From Dastarcus helophoroides (lineage: Eukaryota; Arthropoda; Insecta; Coleoptera; Bothrideridae): a stretch of 64,000 bases of DNA. Location: positions 18,088,857-18,152,856 of the forward strand of contig CM053331.1 of NCBI GenBank assembly GCA_028583605.1, written 5' to 3'. How positions within the stretch are numbered: the first letter of the stretch is position 1; each line of letters starts with the position of its first letter. The translations under genes were made by a program, and so were the position numbers. The notes beneath the pieces were generated by a model. It worked only from the letters and a program-made list of their open reading frames with translations, ran no database searches and was not told where the DNA came from. This document shows positions 23,561 through 35,450 of this stretch, piece after piece.

Positions 23561-24590
23561 TTTTTTAAATATTTCTCCTATAAACTAGAAATTTTAATTT
23601 TATATTTGAAATTTTGATTTTCCTCTGGACATTTTAAGCTATACTTGGAATTTAAAGAAAAAAAGCTAAGGTTTTGGAATAAAATTCAAATTTTTGATTT
23701 TTCCTCAATATCTACAATATATTTAAAGTCAAAATGTTAACACTTTACTGAAAATAGCCGCACTAATCTTGAAATATTAACATTATCAATTTACAATTTA
23801 GATATTTTTTGCCTAATTTACATTTCACACTTTTTTCAATCTTTTGGTTAATTATAACTCAAATTTTTGAATATTTTGTTCAAAGTTGCGTTTATAAAAT
23901 AATTAAATTAAAATATTCCTTCAGTTTTGAATATTTGCACGTCCAAACTAAAAAAATTGTAGAAAACTTTAAAATTTTCAGAGAAAGTAAAAATTTTGAA
24001 AAAAATATCGTAAGTTTTGTTGTAAAGTCGATATTTTAAAGTAAAGGTCAAAATTAAAATAGCAGTTTCCAGAATAGGTATATATTCAAAATTCGAGAAA
24101 AAGTGCAACTTTTAAGTTTAGAGTTCAACTCTACTTTATTTTTAAAAAGAAATAAAAACACGAACTTAAAATTGGAATTTGGAACTTAAGTTGAAATTTA
24201 AATTTTAAAGTTGAGCTTTCCGGAGATTTTTGGACTGAATTTGAAATTTTGAGCAAAAATTCGAAATCTTAACATATAGATGTAGAAATTTTAAATTTGG
24301 AAACAAACATTAAACTGTTTTTCTGAAATGTTCAAATAAAATTCGAAATTTTAGGTTTTAGAGTTTGATTTTCAAGCCAAAATTTTTAATTTAAAGTTCG
24401 GCATGGAAATTTTTGGAACTTTTTTAATAAATTTCATTTTTAACTTGACTATGTTTCGCATTTTGCTGCGGGAAAACTGACATCCGTGACATCGTTAGCC
24501 CCTAATTATTTCTATCGACAAAAATACGAGCTGTACATTATAAAATAAAAAATTCCCCTCGCCCCTTTCTCAAAAATTTGAATATGTATG
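23560..24590. repeat. AT-rich segmental repeat, first copy
   Basis: The stretch with TTTTGATTTTCCTCTGGACA, followed by many AAATTTTGA-like words and then TAATTATTTCTATCGAC and ACGAGCTGTACATT, recurs as two separated parts at 26695-27165 and 28000-28410. The two parts keep the same order. No coding capacity. Confidence 0.55.
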
Positions 24591-24689
24591 TTTTACATGA
24601 ATACCAGCTAGTGAAATCCCGAAAATACCTATATAGTATAGAATTCAAAACTATTACCTGTTAATTTTGGTGGAACGGACTGGTCCTTG

Positions 24690-24905
24690 GTTATCTTCAA
24701 AGACTGAAATGCAAAACTTGTCTCGTGAAATTAAGAAAGATTAAAAAACACAACAAAGGCTGCTCTAACGCTTTTCGACAGCCAAGCTATCAGTATTTCT
24801 CTGAAGATGATAACTTGGCTGTCGAAACGCGTTAGAGCAACCTTTGTTTTGTTTTTAAATCTTTCTTGGTTTCAGGGGACAAAATTTGTTTTTCAATTTT
24901 TAAAT
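24690..24905. repeat. Palindrome with hammerhead-like motif, copy 1
   Basis: Inverted repeat of about 200 bp centred near 24798: AAGAAAGATTAAAAA and GGCTGCTCTAACGC on the left pair with GCGTTAGAGCAACC and TTTTTAAATCTTTCTT on the right. The + strand right arm reads CTGAAGA (24801-24807), a possible GATA/TGTC stem, GAAA (24834-24837), then palindromic ACGCGT. These are hammerhead core boxes with one extra base after CTGAAGA. A related palindrome lies at 37717-37945. Likely derived from Penelope-like terminal repeats. Confidence 0.6.
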
Positions 24906-25511
24906 GAAAATTGAATCGAGTTTGTTATCCATATTAATATTTGGAAGGAGGGAGGGGTTATAAAATGTTTTTTGTTAGCCTTCTTTATTTTAAAAAGTTT
25001 TATCAGGAGCCAGCAAAGTATATTTTTTTAGTTGAATTTCAATGTTTCATTAAACAAGTATTAAAAATATCATTGATTCAATAACATTGCAACGACCAAC
25101 TTTACCTAATTATTTTTTAATGATATGTTAATCTTGTCATATAAGGAAACCAGAATGAGATTACCAGTTATGTAACCATCAAATTCGAAAAAAAAAAATT
25201 AGAAAAAATACTACATATAAAAGCTATCTAGGAAGCTCATAGCTTTAGTTATAATTTATAATCTACAAAAGGAAAATAAAATGCAATAATTAAAATAAAC
25301 TTTTATTTATCTCTCCAATTTTAAAATAAAATTAACAACAAATAATAATTTTACATCTAATTAAAAATGCAAATCGCAATTACATGCTAAATTTAACACT
25401 TGTAAAATACTGGATCACTTCTTCAAAACAAAATTAAGTCAAGGTATACACCTAGTTACACTTATAACTAGCAAAGAACTATTTATAGAACATCTATTTC
25501 ACAGATTTATA

Positions 25512-26262
25512 CTTGTTTTTGAGCATGACATGTAAAATTTCCTTAAAAATGCATATAATATGCACAGAGTGAAAATAAGTTCAATAACATGGAAACTAAA
25601 ATCAGCTGCAATGCATGTTTCCCGAATTCTTAGGGTTAGAATTACAAATACACTTCATACACTTAGTTTTTAAACACGAAATCATTAAACGATCAGCTTG
25701 AGATAAGGTTTAACATCACTTGGTTTTGCATATGAAATTACTTCGGATTTAAACACAGCACTGAATTTTTGCCATTTCCAGTTCTTTGAAGAAGATTTGT
25801 ATTTAAATATTCTTCTTGTCTTCCTTATTTGTTGAGTTAGCTTTTCCTTGTTCCACATTAAACTAATTCAAACTAAAAAAAAGATGGTTATTTGTTTTCG
25901 AGCAATATGTAAAATTCCCCTAAAAATGCATATAATATGCGTCGAGCAAAATTAAGTTCAATAACATGGAAAATAAAATCGGCTGCAATGCATGTTTTGC
26001 TGAATTCTTAAAGTTAGAGTTACAAATACACTTCATACCCGGAGTTTTTAAACATGAATCATTAAAAGAGCAGCTCGAGATAAAGTTTAACATCACTTAA
26101 ATTTGCACATGAAATTGCTTCCGATTTAAACACAGCACTGAATTTTTGCCACTTCCAATTCCTTGAAGAAGATCTGTGTCTAATTATCCCTTTTGTTATT
26201 CTTACTTGTTGAGTTTGGTTTTCCTTGTTACACATTAAACGAATTAAAACTAAAAAAAGATG
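25512..26262. repeat. Tandem duplication, offset 377 bp
   Basis: Two copies (about 25512-25881 and 25890-26262) share AAAATGCATATAATATGC, TAACATCACTT, AAACACAGCACTGAATTTTT and CACATTAAAC. A third, more diverged copy lies at 28740-29115. Open frames inside are short and differ between copies, so no gene is called. The offset equalling the ribozyme array period is coincidence; the sequences are unrelated. Confidence 0.7.
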
Positions 26263-26694
26263 AGGTTGACATTTGACGAAATTATTAACTGACAAATATG
26301 TACGTGACTTTACACTAAATCCTATTTACCTTGTAGAGTAATATTAAATGGGGCCTAGTAAATATTATGTACTCCTTCGATCTTGTATTGGTCAATATCG
26401 GTCACGGCTCACCTTCACGTTATTGACATCACTGTTATTGATATAACTTTCAATGGATAAACTTTCTTAACAATAAGTATGTACAATATTCTACCATGTT
26501 TGGATAATATTGATAGGACCAGCCAGGTTTACCTTTTCTGCATCGTCGACTTGTTGATTAAACAAATGCCCCATTTTGCCGTGATTGGCATTAATGTTGA
26601 ATGACAGAGCACAGAGCGCGCAAGCAAAGAACACCGCGCGCAATTTGAAACACAATCTTTTCGAGGTATTTGCTGCTTATTGTTGATTTCTCCT

Positions 26695-27165
26695 GTCAAC
26701 TAGAAATTATAATTCTGTATTTAAAATTTTGATTTTTTTTCTGGACATTTAGAGGTATAGTTGAAACGTAAATGAAAGAGCTGAAATTTCAGATTTAAAT
26801 CCCAAATTTTGATTTCAAAGTTAAATATTAATTTTTTTCCAATATCTACTTTAAACTGTTGAAGCCCAAATAGATAAAACTTACAGCTACAACGTCGACA
26901 TTTAGAATTTTGAATTGTTTTTTCCAAGTTTAATAAAAACTTTTTGTCAGAACTAAAATGCTTAATTATTCTGATCACAATTTCGTTTATAAATAGCATT
27001 CCAATTTTAAATTTTCACACTGAAAAATTTGATGACAATTTAAGAATTTTTAGAAAAAGTAGACATTTTGATAGAAAATTGGAAACCGCTGTTGTTGTCA
27101 TAAATTTTGATATTAGATATCTATAATTTTCCACACTTTACATTTTTTAGTATTTCATAAAATTT
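26695..27165. repeat. AT-rich segmental repeat, second copy, part 1
   Basis: Matches the beginning of 23560-24590 (TTTAAAATTTTGATTTTTTT and CTGGACATTTAGAGGTATA). The SINE pair at 27178-27845 separates it from part 2. Confidence 0.5.
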
Positions 27166-27177
27166 TGCTACATATAA

Positions 27178-27345
27178 ATCGCCAGCTTAGTTGGTAAGGG
27201 ACCTATTAAAACGCCGAAGGTTAGGCGATCGAATCCGACGAGTGTCGCTTCTTTCTTTTCGATTTTTTACAGATTTATTAACTTCTCATGTTTTTTATGC
27301 TTACCTTATTATTAATAGTTATGTAATAAATCTAAACAGCAGTAT
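27178..27345 (+). mobile_element. tRNA-derived SINE, copy 1
   Basis: The head (27181-27240) is tRNA-like, with an A-box-like TAGTTGGTAAGGG near 27188 and a B-box-like CGATCGAATCC near 27225, the internal RNA polymerase III promoter elements. The body after the head (GATTTTTTACAG... TTTTTTATGCTTACCTT) matches the body behind the second, opposed copy, so this is a repeat family and not a lone tRNA gene. A clean acceptor stem cannot be formed. Confidence 0.6.
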
Positions 27346-27639
27346 GCGTTGGCATAATCATAATAACTTCTCCATGGATCACTCAGTATGATCCGAATAT
27401 TTCAGGATTCCTAATTTTATTCCTAAGTGTAACTTGGTGCTAACGTAATATCCATGAATTTCTACGGCTTCTAGAAAAGTGATCAACATTTAAGTTTCAA
27501 ACCAAAAGCTTAATTTTTTTACAAGCAATAAAATCTCACATATATTTACAGTCGCGCAAATAAATGAACAGCTATAATTATCGAACACATCAAGTTTTAG
27601 ATGACAGTTCGAACTGAAGAGCTAAAAGTATTAATTATT

Positions 27640-27845
27640 TTATACAATGGTGACATTTTTTTGTGAGAAGACTGTTATTTGGATTCATTATATATTCATT
27701 AGTGACAAGGTAAGCACTTAAAAACATAAAAATTGAAAAAATCTATAATAAAAGAAAAATATTGGAACTCATAGGAATTGAACGCATGACCTTCAGCGCC
27801 AAAACCAATCTCTTTATCACCTGCTCCAAGGTTCTTCTGAAAATA
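27640..27845 (-). mobile_element. tRNA-derived SINE, copy 2 (opposed)
   Basis: On the - strand the head has a D-arm-like AGCAGGTGATAAAGAG and a B-box GCGTTCAATTCC (27774-27785 on +). The body behind it (GATTTTTTCAATTTTTATG, GTGCTTACCTTGTCA) matches copy 1. It seems to continue into a further repeat (27450-27640) whose piece TGTTCATTTAT also recurs near 63415. Confidence 0.6.
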
Positions 27846-27999
27846 TTAATTTTAAGGACTAGAATACTATTTATAATTACATATTTAAAATTTTGAAAGC
27901 CATTTTTATTTTTTGTAGTAATCCTTTACAGAATAATAACTATTCATCACGTAATGTACGCACAAAAACGTCATAAGAAACGTTCCTTGTGAGGTTTAA

Positions 28000-28410
28000 A
28001 AGTTGAAACTCCGTGACTAAAATTGAAAATTTGGTAATAACTTCGAGTTTTCAAAGTTTTATTGTATAAATCAAGAGTTTTTTCTCTGAATGATGCATTT
28101 CTTTTCAAAACTGCACGTTTGGACTTTGAATTGGATGTTCCTCTCTACATTTTAAAACCCGAAGTAAACGTTTAACTCTATCTCTGAAATTTAAAATGAA
28201 AGTCAAAAATTTGAGTTTGAAGTTTTGGTTTTCGAGTAACAAGTACATGAATTTAAAGTTAAGGTCGAAAATTTTCATTGTTTTTAAATACTTCGATCTG
28301 AAAATTGATGTTTTTGTCCCAAGTTTTGCTGCTGGAAACTCCTAATCTCTAATAATTTCTATTGCCAAAAAAACGAGCTCTATTTTGTAAACAAAATTGT
28401 CCTCAGCGAT
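28000..28410. repeat. AT-rich segmental repeat, second copy, part 2
   Basis: Matches the end of 23560-24590 (TTTTGCTGCTGGAAACTC and TAATAATTTCTATTGCC, then ACGAGCT). Confidence 0.5.
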
Positions 28411-28739
28411 AAAAAAGAGAAAAAACATAACCCTTGAGAGAAACTTCTATTTAAATTTCAAATTTCAAAAAAATCAACAAAAATTATATTACACAGAAAA
28501 TAAAGTGTAAATAGCCAAAACTGCTTAATTGCTTAAATTGAAGATATAAAATCGCAATTAAGTATTTGCTAAATCTTTTTTTTTTGCTAAAGGTAGGCAC
28601 ATTTTTCAAATTTTCGCAGCAAAAACAAACATCAAACTTGTAATAACCAACAAAAAACTATCTTTTAATTCTAACAAGAAATCAAAAAATAAAACTTAAC
28701 ACAAGCAACTTCATTTATGAAAACGTGCTAATTATTTTT

Positions 28740-29115
28740 ATTCGTCCAATGTAAAGTTCCCTGGAAAGTAAATATTCTGCATCGAGTGAAATAAGGTGTA
28801 GTAAAATAAAAAACAAAATGAGCTGTTACGCATGTTTTATGAAATTCTTAAATTATAGTAATAAATACACGTATACTTAACCAAAATAAGTTTTGAAGTA
28901 TGAAAACACTTTCCAGTATTCTTGTCTTTAGATTTACATGGAAGGTCGAAGGCACTAAAGGTGTCCTTTTAAGATGATTGTTGCTATGCCTATATACTTT
29001 ACATATTCTCACCACTTTAAATTGGTTCAGGTTCTAAACACAGCAGCACAATACTTAATTTTTGCTCTTGAAGTTCTTCGAGAACGTTTCGAAATATTAT
29101 TAATGTATTTGTTAA
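28740..29115. repeat. Third copy of the 25.5-26.3 kb repeat unit
   Basis: Diverged but collinear with the units at 25512-26262: GTAAAGTTCCCTGGAAA, CATCGAGTGAAATAAG, ACGCATGTTTTATGAAATTC, AAACACAGCAGCACAATAC. The order segmental repeat then this unit occurs twice in the window, which suggests one larger local duplication. Confidence 0.55.
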
Positions 29116-29907
29116 CCGTGATTTTCAGTGATTTTTCTTCTGTGTAGTAATTTATGCACATAATTTTTAATTAAACAGCGAAGTCACCATAACAAATCGA
29201 ATTATTTAAATACTTAACATTATACCAAGGGCTAAGCAAAATGTTTAATAAATACTAGTTGTAATAAGTTAAAATAGAATTAAAAATAAATTTTAGTATT
29301 AAAAATACACATTTAGAAAGATCCAGTGTTACTTTTGAAAGCTACCAGCTAACCACAACAGCTAAACGCACCCTAAGAGTACGGAAGCTCGAAGTAGAGA
29401 ACTTTTCTTAAATATAGTACATCTGTTTACCATTTATAAAAATTTATTGAACATGACTTCCTCTAGCAGAGTTTGTGGAATATACGGGATAAAAAGCGAT
29501 AATGTTGAATTTTGCCCCGAAATATGGTGACAGTCCCGTATATATGAGGTATATGGCAACCTTAGCTGTATTGGTACCGATGAATTCTACTTCAATGACT
29601 GGTACTCACCAAATATGTTATTTGTTATTGTAAGTTACTTATTTATAATTTTTGATTAATAAATTACCTTGAATGATATTTTAAATTAACTATAACCAGA
29701 TCTTTTTCTCCTCTCAAAATAAAAATTGTATGGATATCCCTTTTGTTCCGAAACAATTGTGCCCTTTCTAAAAGTATGCGCCCTTCCAGTTACGAGAGCT
29801 TGTCGCCGTCACTGCTTACAAAAGAATCGACTTTCAGTTTTTAAATTAATAGCACCGTTTCTTTTTTTTTTTTTGAAAAGCAGATTCAGATTTGGATCAC
29901 CTTGTGC
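29116..29907. other. Unassigned AT-rich sequence
   Basis: No feature is supported; short frames near 29726-29911 have no family motif. Confidence 0.4.
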
Positions 29908-30430
29908 ATAGAGAGTGTTCCATTGTCCGCACCTTTCGGGGGTATTACAATTATTATTAGAGATACAGTGTTGGAATTTGTATAATGTTTTTATGAAATG
30001 AAATATTCCGGTGTCAAATTTCTTATAGCTGTTTTCGTTTTTAATCTTCAGGTTGATTTTAAAAATATTGGCTTTTTAGACATGCCTAGTATTTCCGTTA
30101 TATTCTCATATGTTAAAAAAGTAAAAACTGGTCGTGTTACATTTTTTACGTTAGTTTTAGTAATCAGTTATTTTTTAAACCGTTAAATTTTTGAGATATT
30201 AACCAAAGTTTGAATTTCTTAAAAGGAAAATCCTTTATATTATTATTGTAAAAATTAAGCCTAATTGTAATAAAATAATTAATAAATTTTATATTGGGAA
30301 ACCATTCAAAATTTGATACGTTTACAATTAACTTTATTTACAAAATTAATAATTATTCAAAGAATTAAGCTTTCTAAAAGTTAATATTAATATTTTCAAT
30401 TGTGTATTAAAACTTAATACCTATTGCATT
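29908..30430. mobile_element. Family E fragment (left end only)
   Basis: Matches the left end of the element at 60031-62420: GTCCGCACCTTTCGGGGGTA against GGTCCC...CACTTTTTGGGGGTA, then AGTGTTGG, TGTCAAATTT and TTTTTAGACAT in the same order. The transposase region and the other end are not recognisable. Confidence 0.55.
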
Positions 30431-31763
30431 TTTCACTTTATCATAAAAACACAAAACCTATAGATAAAAAAAACAACCTAAAGTTTGTATTTCAAAAATT
30501 ATTTTCCTTTGACAACAGGAGGCATAACCAACAAAATAAAAGAGATTTTGTATTACACCTTTTGAGTCATCCACATTTATTACTTAAAGTTTTCGGGTCG
30601 GAAATTTCTAATATGTAAGCAAGTCTGCGTTTTTCAATATAGTAATGCAGGAGTTGGTCTACATTTTTAAATAATGAGATAATTTTTTCAAAATTTCAAG
30701 TTTCTAATCCATTTTTTACTATCTTATACTCACATAAATCTGAACTTTTCCAGACCTGAGGTTGCGCCAGCCGCAATAGCTCTCTTCCCCGCAGTTTTAG
30801 TTTATACGCTATCTGCCCACAGCTTACTATTAACTGAATTGTTTTTATTGTCAACACTATAAAATGCAAATCAGTTAATAAATATTTAAGAGATACTATT
30901 TAAAACATAAACGACTTTTGAGCAACAAGCGCCACGTTTAGCCAGTGCAAGCACATTTCCCATTACGTTTCAATGAAAGACTGTAATGTGGTATTCCGAC
31001 AGCTTATCAAATGTATTCGATGCAATATAGAGTTTGGCTATAAGAGTTTTGATGAAAAGCAGAAATTTAGACAAAAAATTTAAAGGATAAAAAAAGAAAA
31101 GAACTTTATCAAACAAAATCCAGAAGCTTCGAAGTTAAAGTCAAATTTATTTAAAACCAAAAATGTTGAGTTTACCGAAATATTTAGACAAAATTTAAAT
31201 ATTGAGAAAAAACCTTAAGTTTTCTGATGAAGCAAAATTTTTGGGTTTAAACTGGAATTTGTATTCAAAAAAAAAAAAAAAAATTCGTGACTAGGATTAA
31301 AATTTGAAAAAAATAAAGGTCACAATTTTTAATGCAAAGCGGAAAATTTAGAAATAAAAATAAAAAATTAAAATTGTAAAATTTCTTACAAAAAACGCGA
31401 ACATTATAAAAAATACTTCGAGCTAAACTGAAGATTTTAAGAAAATTGAAATTTGTAAAATCAATTTTTCCCTATCTTCCATGGATAACAGGCCAGCGCT
31501 TTAAATGAAACAGAAGACAATAAATCACTCATTTCAAGAGAAGGGCGCGGCCATTAAGACATGCTGCCATTGAATTATACATATTAAATATATATGTATA
31601 AAAAAATGATGATCTCAAATTGTTACCAAAACTATATTATCTAGATAGTTTTCTTGATTCAAAAAAAAAAAAAATTCTAGTAATTATGTTCAAGTAAAAT
31701 TGATAGTTATTTGAAGAGAAAATCTTCTACAACAATGACCACCAACTTCATCACATAATTATA
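30431..31763. other. Unassigned AT-rich sequence
   Basis: Includes A-rich low-complexity runs at 31060-31460. No gene or repeat boundary is supported. Confidence 0.4.
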
Positions 31764-31838
31764 CAATGGTAAATCAAATATGGACCAGAATTTCTATCAT
31801 GTCGCCATGAGGACGTCGGAAGTGTGCGCATACTCTTA

Positions 31839-32024
31839 GGCCGTTTTTAGAGTCACGCGGGTAGCACCCGTCACCCGCGCGCGGGTAGGTAGGATACATT
31901 TGTTTGCAGCAAGTTATTTAGAATGGAACGGGTGGCCGCACGCGGGTGCGTCGCTGCAAAGAAATGTATCCTACCTACCCGCGCGCGGGTGACAGGTGCC
32001 ACCCGCGTGACTCTAGAAACGGCC
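31839..32024. mobile_element. GC-rich foldback MITE, TTA target
   Basis: A 186-bp near-palindrome starting GGCCGTTTTTAGAGTCACGC and ending with its complement, flanked by TTA on both sides (31836-31838, 32025-32027). The inverted repeats span about 75 bp and include CACCCGCGCGCGGGTAGGTA. The GG start and TTA duplication are typical of PIF/Harbinger MITEs. Its very high GC contrasts with the AT-rich surroundings. It entered the mariner after that element had arrived. Confidence 0.75.
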
Positions 32025-32100
32025 TTAGACGTGTTAACTGACTGACTTTTTGCGCGTAAGCGAATTCCGTTCCGCCGTTCGTCAGTTGTAATAACAGTGA

Positions 32101-32739
32101 ATGAGCAAGAGGTTCACCGCACTTTACGCAGCGCATTATTATTAAATTTCTTGCCGTTGAATGTGCAAAAGCACGCCAAAGACTAGAAGCACAATTTAAG
32201 GATACTTGTTTAAAGAAAACTCAAGTGTATGAATGGCACAAATAATTTTTCGAAGGATAAACTCAAGTTGAAAATGAATCCGTCCTCGTGTGACTGGACA
32301 AGATTAACGTCGTTGTGCACGTCGATTTTCTGCATGAAGGTCGTACGGTTAATGCTGCCTACCACTGCAAACTATCGGATGAAGCAAAACGTTCATGGCG
32401 GGAGAGGCCAAAATTTTCGGGTCAGAAATGTGATTTTGTTTCATGACAATGCCCGCCTCCACTCAGTCAATCTGACACATCAAAAATTAGAGGAAATGTA
32501 ATGGGCAACATTAGAACACCCTCCTTAGTACTGACTTATCATCATGCAATTATCATATGTTTGGGCAACTGAAAGATGCTCTAGGAGGTGAGCGATTCGA
32601 TGATGATGCTGCTGCTGAGTCATTTGTGCGCAATTGGCTGCAGACACGCCTTCCTTGTTTTTATGATGATGGCATTAAGAACTTTCCAATCCGTTGGGAA
32701 AAGTACATAACAAAATTAGGAGATTATGTAGAAAAATAG
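32101..32739 (+). pseudogene. Mariner transposase remnant
   Basis: The N-terminal part, in shifting frames, gives EQEVHRTLRSALLLNFL and QVYEWHK-type text (the helix-turn-helix front of mariner transposases). A large internal deletion follows. The end is well kept: FHDNARLHSVNL (second catalytic Asp), a broken SPDLSPCDYHMF-like motif reading DLSSCNYHMFGQLKDALGG, then FYDDGIKNFPIRWEKYI and a GDYVEK terminus at 32739. At about 210 codons it is far shorter than the usual ~345. Non-functional. Confidence 0.85.
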
Positions 32740-32819
32740 TTAGTAACTTTCATATATGTATCTTGTACCAATAAATTTTTAAAAACAAATTCTGGTTCAT
32801 ATTTGATTTACCCTCGTAT

Positions 32820-34311
32820 ATAGAATCGAATATTTTTCTTAAAAATGTGTCGCAATATACTTACTAAAATTTAGATATTTAACACTTATACATATTGGGG
32901 CGTACTTCAGGAATAATGGGTAAATTGCTCAAGTAACCTTTTTAGGATATTTAAGCTTCTTTAAACATTTTTATATTTTAATCAAAACTCTTTAAGTAAC
33001 ACATAGCAAACGATATTTACAGGTTTTATGGTATGTCAAAATTTTTTATTTCAAACTATAAATTTCGACAGTTCCAAAAAAATTCACCTTTTCTCCGAAA
33101 TTTTGATTTTAAAATCGAAACTTAGGCTCCCGTTCGATATTTTTATTTCAGTGAACTTTTTATAAATACCTATTTTTTTCGCAAAATTAATTGTTTTGAT
33201 TTTTGTCAAGATATTGATTGTTACTTTTGAATTCCCCTTTTAAAGCTTTAAGAAATGATTTCTTGCAATTTAGATATTTTTCTTAAAATTATGATTTTAG
33301 CTTGAAATCATTTTTCCCAAGTTGAAATTTTAACGTTAAGAGTAAATAAAACTACACATGATGTTTACAAATTTCACCCAGAATGATTGACACTTCATTC
33401 AGGACGATAAATAAATATGATTTATGAAAAAAAGTTTTATAAAAGGATTTTAGTTTCCTAGTTATAAGATGTCAAGAAAAAAAAATTTAATTAATAAATC
33501 CAGAACCTCCTTACCAATCGTGTAAAAAATTTGCATTTATATTTCAGGCTATCGAAGTCTATCACTTCCTAAAATCTTAGGAAAAGCGTTATGCCAAGTG
33601 GTAGTTTTCTCCGACCATCTCACTATTTTACTGATCAGAACTTTTACCATTGTCATATTTTTGTAAAGTAAGCAGCGTCAAAAAGCAGGTTATCTTATTT
33701 CAAATAAATTTTGTTACCTAATAAAATCATCTGCAGACAATTTCTAAGAAAAATGAGTATTTTTGGGTCTGTTTATGCCGATTTCTGTAGTGCATATAAC
33801 TGAATTAAAATGTTTCATTCACTACACTGAAAACGAACTGTCTAGTAATTTTAATTTAATTGTTAATTTAAAATTAACGTTTAGGCTTCAAAATTGCTGA
33901 TTTTTTATTAAAAAATGTATTCGACTTATTGTAATTTAAACAGATTATCTATTCGTTTGGCAAATATTTATTTTACATTGATTTAATTGTTTCGTCATAC
34001 TACAAACATTTTTTGGCTTATTTTAATAACCTTAAGAATTATTTTCTTTACTTTGGGTGGCAACTGGAGAGGGCGGTCGGTATTTAAGGCATAGTGTTTA
34101 AAGAAGTCATGTTCTCCAATAAGCAAAAATTTAAAAACTGCCAAAATCATTTAAAATTGAAATAAACAAATGTACCTTCAGTCATAGTAATCAATCATAT
34201 TAACATTACTTAATGGCATGAAACACTAAACAACGGTTTATTTCCACCGTCCATTAAACACAAAAGCTTAAATCCATGGCACAATTTTTTTTAAATTCAT
34301 ATAAAAAACGG
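32820..34311. other. Unassigned AT-rich sequence
   Basis: No supported gene; 33050-33330 is rich in AAATTTTGA-like words like those at 54200-57250. Confidence 0.4.
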
Positions 34312-34837
34312 GTTTTCTGTCAAAAGTTATCTAGTTGCGATTTTCACTGATATCTAGGGCTTTTAATTCTCTATTTTAAGATATCGAAATTGACATATCA
34401 TTCTATTTAATTTTTTTTTATTAAAGGCGCGAAATTAGTTACCACCATTAGTTACGACAGACTAAAAACACTCTTTCTATAGAGACTAAATTTGTTAAAT
34501 TTCATTAGAACTATTTAAAGTAAATGGCATTTAAAAATTTTTTTTTCGACGTCCCCTACCACTTTATTTTTAGAGATAGAATAAAAAGTGTAAAACAAAA
34601 ACAAATTAAAATTACTCTAGGATTACAAAGCATGTATGTTCAATATACCTTGATTAAGCAAAATTTCGAGAAAATCCTAATTTTCTATTCAGTCCTATGT
34701 ATTACGCCACCTAACCGTCATTTTAAAACTTCAAAAATATTTTCCAGCGTTTTTACTATTAATATTTTTTTCCCAAAGCTATAAAATGATTAGTTGATGA
34801 AATATAGCCGGCGTCCTTTCTTAGTTGGCCACCCGGT
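34312..34837. mobile_element. Family C repeat, copy 3
   Basis: Collinear with copy 2; terminus TTAGTTGGCCACCCGG. It preserves the site (CACTCTTTCTATAGAG near 34470) that is occupied by the mariner composite in copy 1, so it serves as an empty-site reference. The 86-codon frame at 34524-34784 is a by-product. Confidence 0.75.
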
Positions 34838-35049
34838 TTGCATGCCTAATATACGATAGTACCGACTTTTCTATTGGTTTTATGGAGTAAGAGTATATAC
34901 CCGGTCTAATGTCGCATGTTGCACTAAAGAATAGCCATCAAATAGCATTTTTCTCAACAATGGCTACCTGTAGGTAATTTTTTCAAGGCATAAGATTTGT
35001 TTAAAATGAATTGGCCTCTTATTCTAAAGTAGCTTTAAATGCTTTGTCG

Positions 35050-35448
35050 GAGAAAAACTAAAACACCAGGTCACTATCATTTGTTTAGCTGTATATCAGA
35101 GATCGTTTATATGTAACACAAACAAAGTAGAAGACAGGACAGACCCCTGAAGCATTAATCCCAAATGTCTCGAATCGAGACGACCTAAAGAGATCTGTCA
35201 GCGAGAAAATTGGATATCAAATGACAGAATCCGGGAGAAAGACCATAATATGTTCATTTGGAGAGAAGAGATCGGTGCCAAATTCTGTCGAAGGTCTTTA
35301 AGATATCCAGTGCCACAGGCCTAGCCTCACCATGTTTATCCATAGCTTAGTTACAGATAGAAGTAACATATGCCAGTAGATCGCCAGTTGAGAGTTGTTA
35401 TCGGAAACCGTATTGCCCGTTCGAGATGATTCTATTCTCCTTTAGATA
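35050..35448 (-). pseudogene. LINE reverse transcriptase, central part
   Basis: The translation contains RIISNGQYGFR, KHGEARPVALDILKTFDRIWHRSLLSK, YYGLSPGF and ISNFLADRSL, which are RT blocks around the first catalytic Asp (in ALDILKTFD, where ALDISKAFD is usual). It is separated from the RT front by family A, which entered at a TA. Several stops; the YxDD region is not recognisable. Confidence 0.8.
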
Positions 35449-35450
35449 TA

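Larger units (their letters stand above)
31764..32816 (+). mobile_element. Mariner element, internally deleted
   Basis: A 1053-bp element with about 30-bp imperfect inverted termini (GGTAAATCAAATATGGACCA on the left; the right end gives GGTAAATCAAATATGAACCA on the complement), flanked by TA at 31762-31763 and 32817-32818. Inside are a decayed mariner transposase and a nested GC-rich MITE. Confidence 0.85.

Noticed and set aside
25512..26262. Link between this 377-bp offset duplication and the 377-bp ribozyme unit
   Set aside because: The sequences share no similarity and no hammerhead boxes occur here; the equal offset is coincidental.
27178..27240. Functional tRNA gene
   Set aside because: A and B boxes are imperfect, the acceptor stem does not close, and the downstream body is repeated behind a second head, which indicates a SINE.
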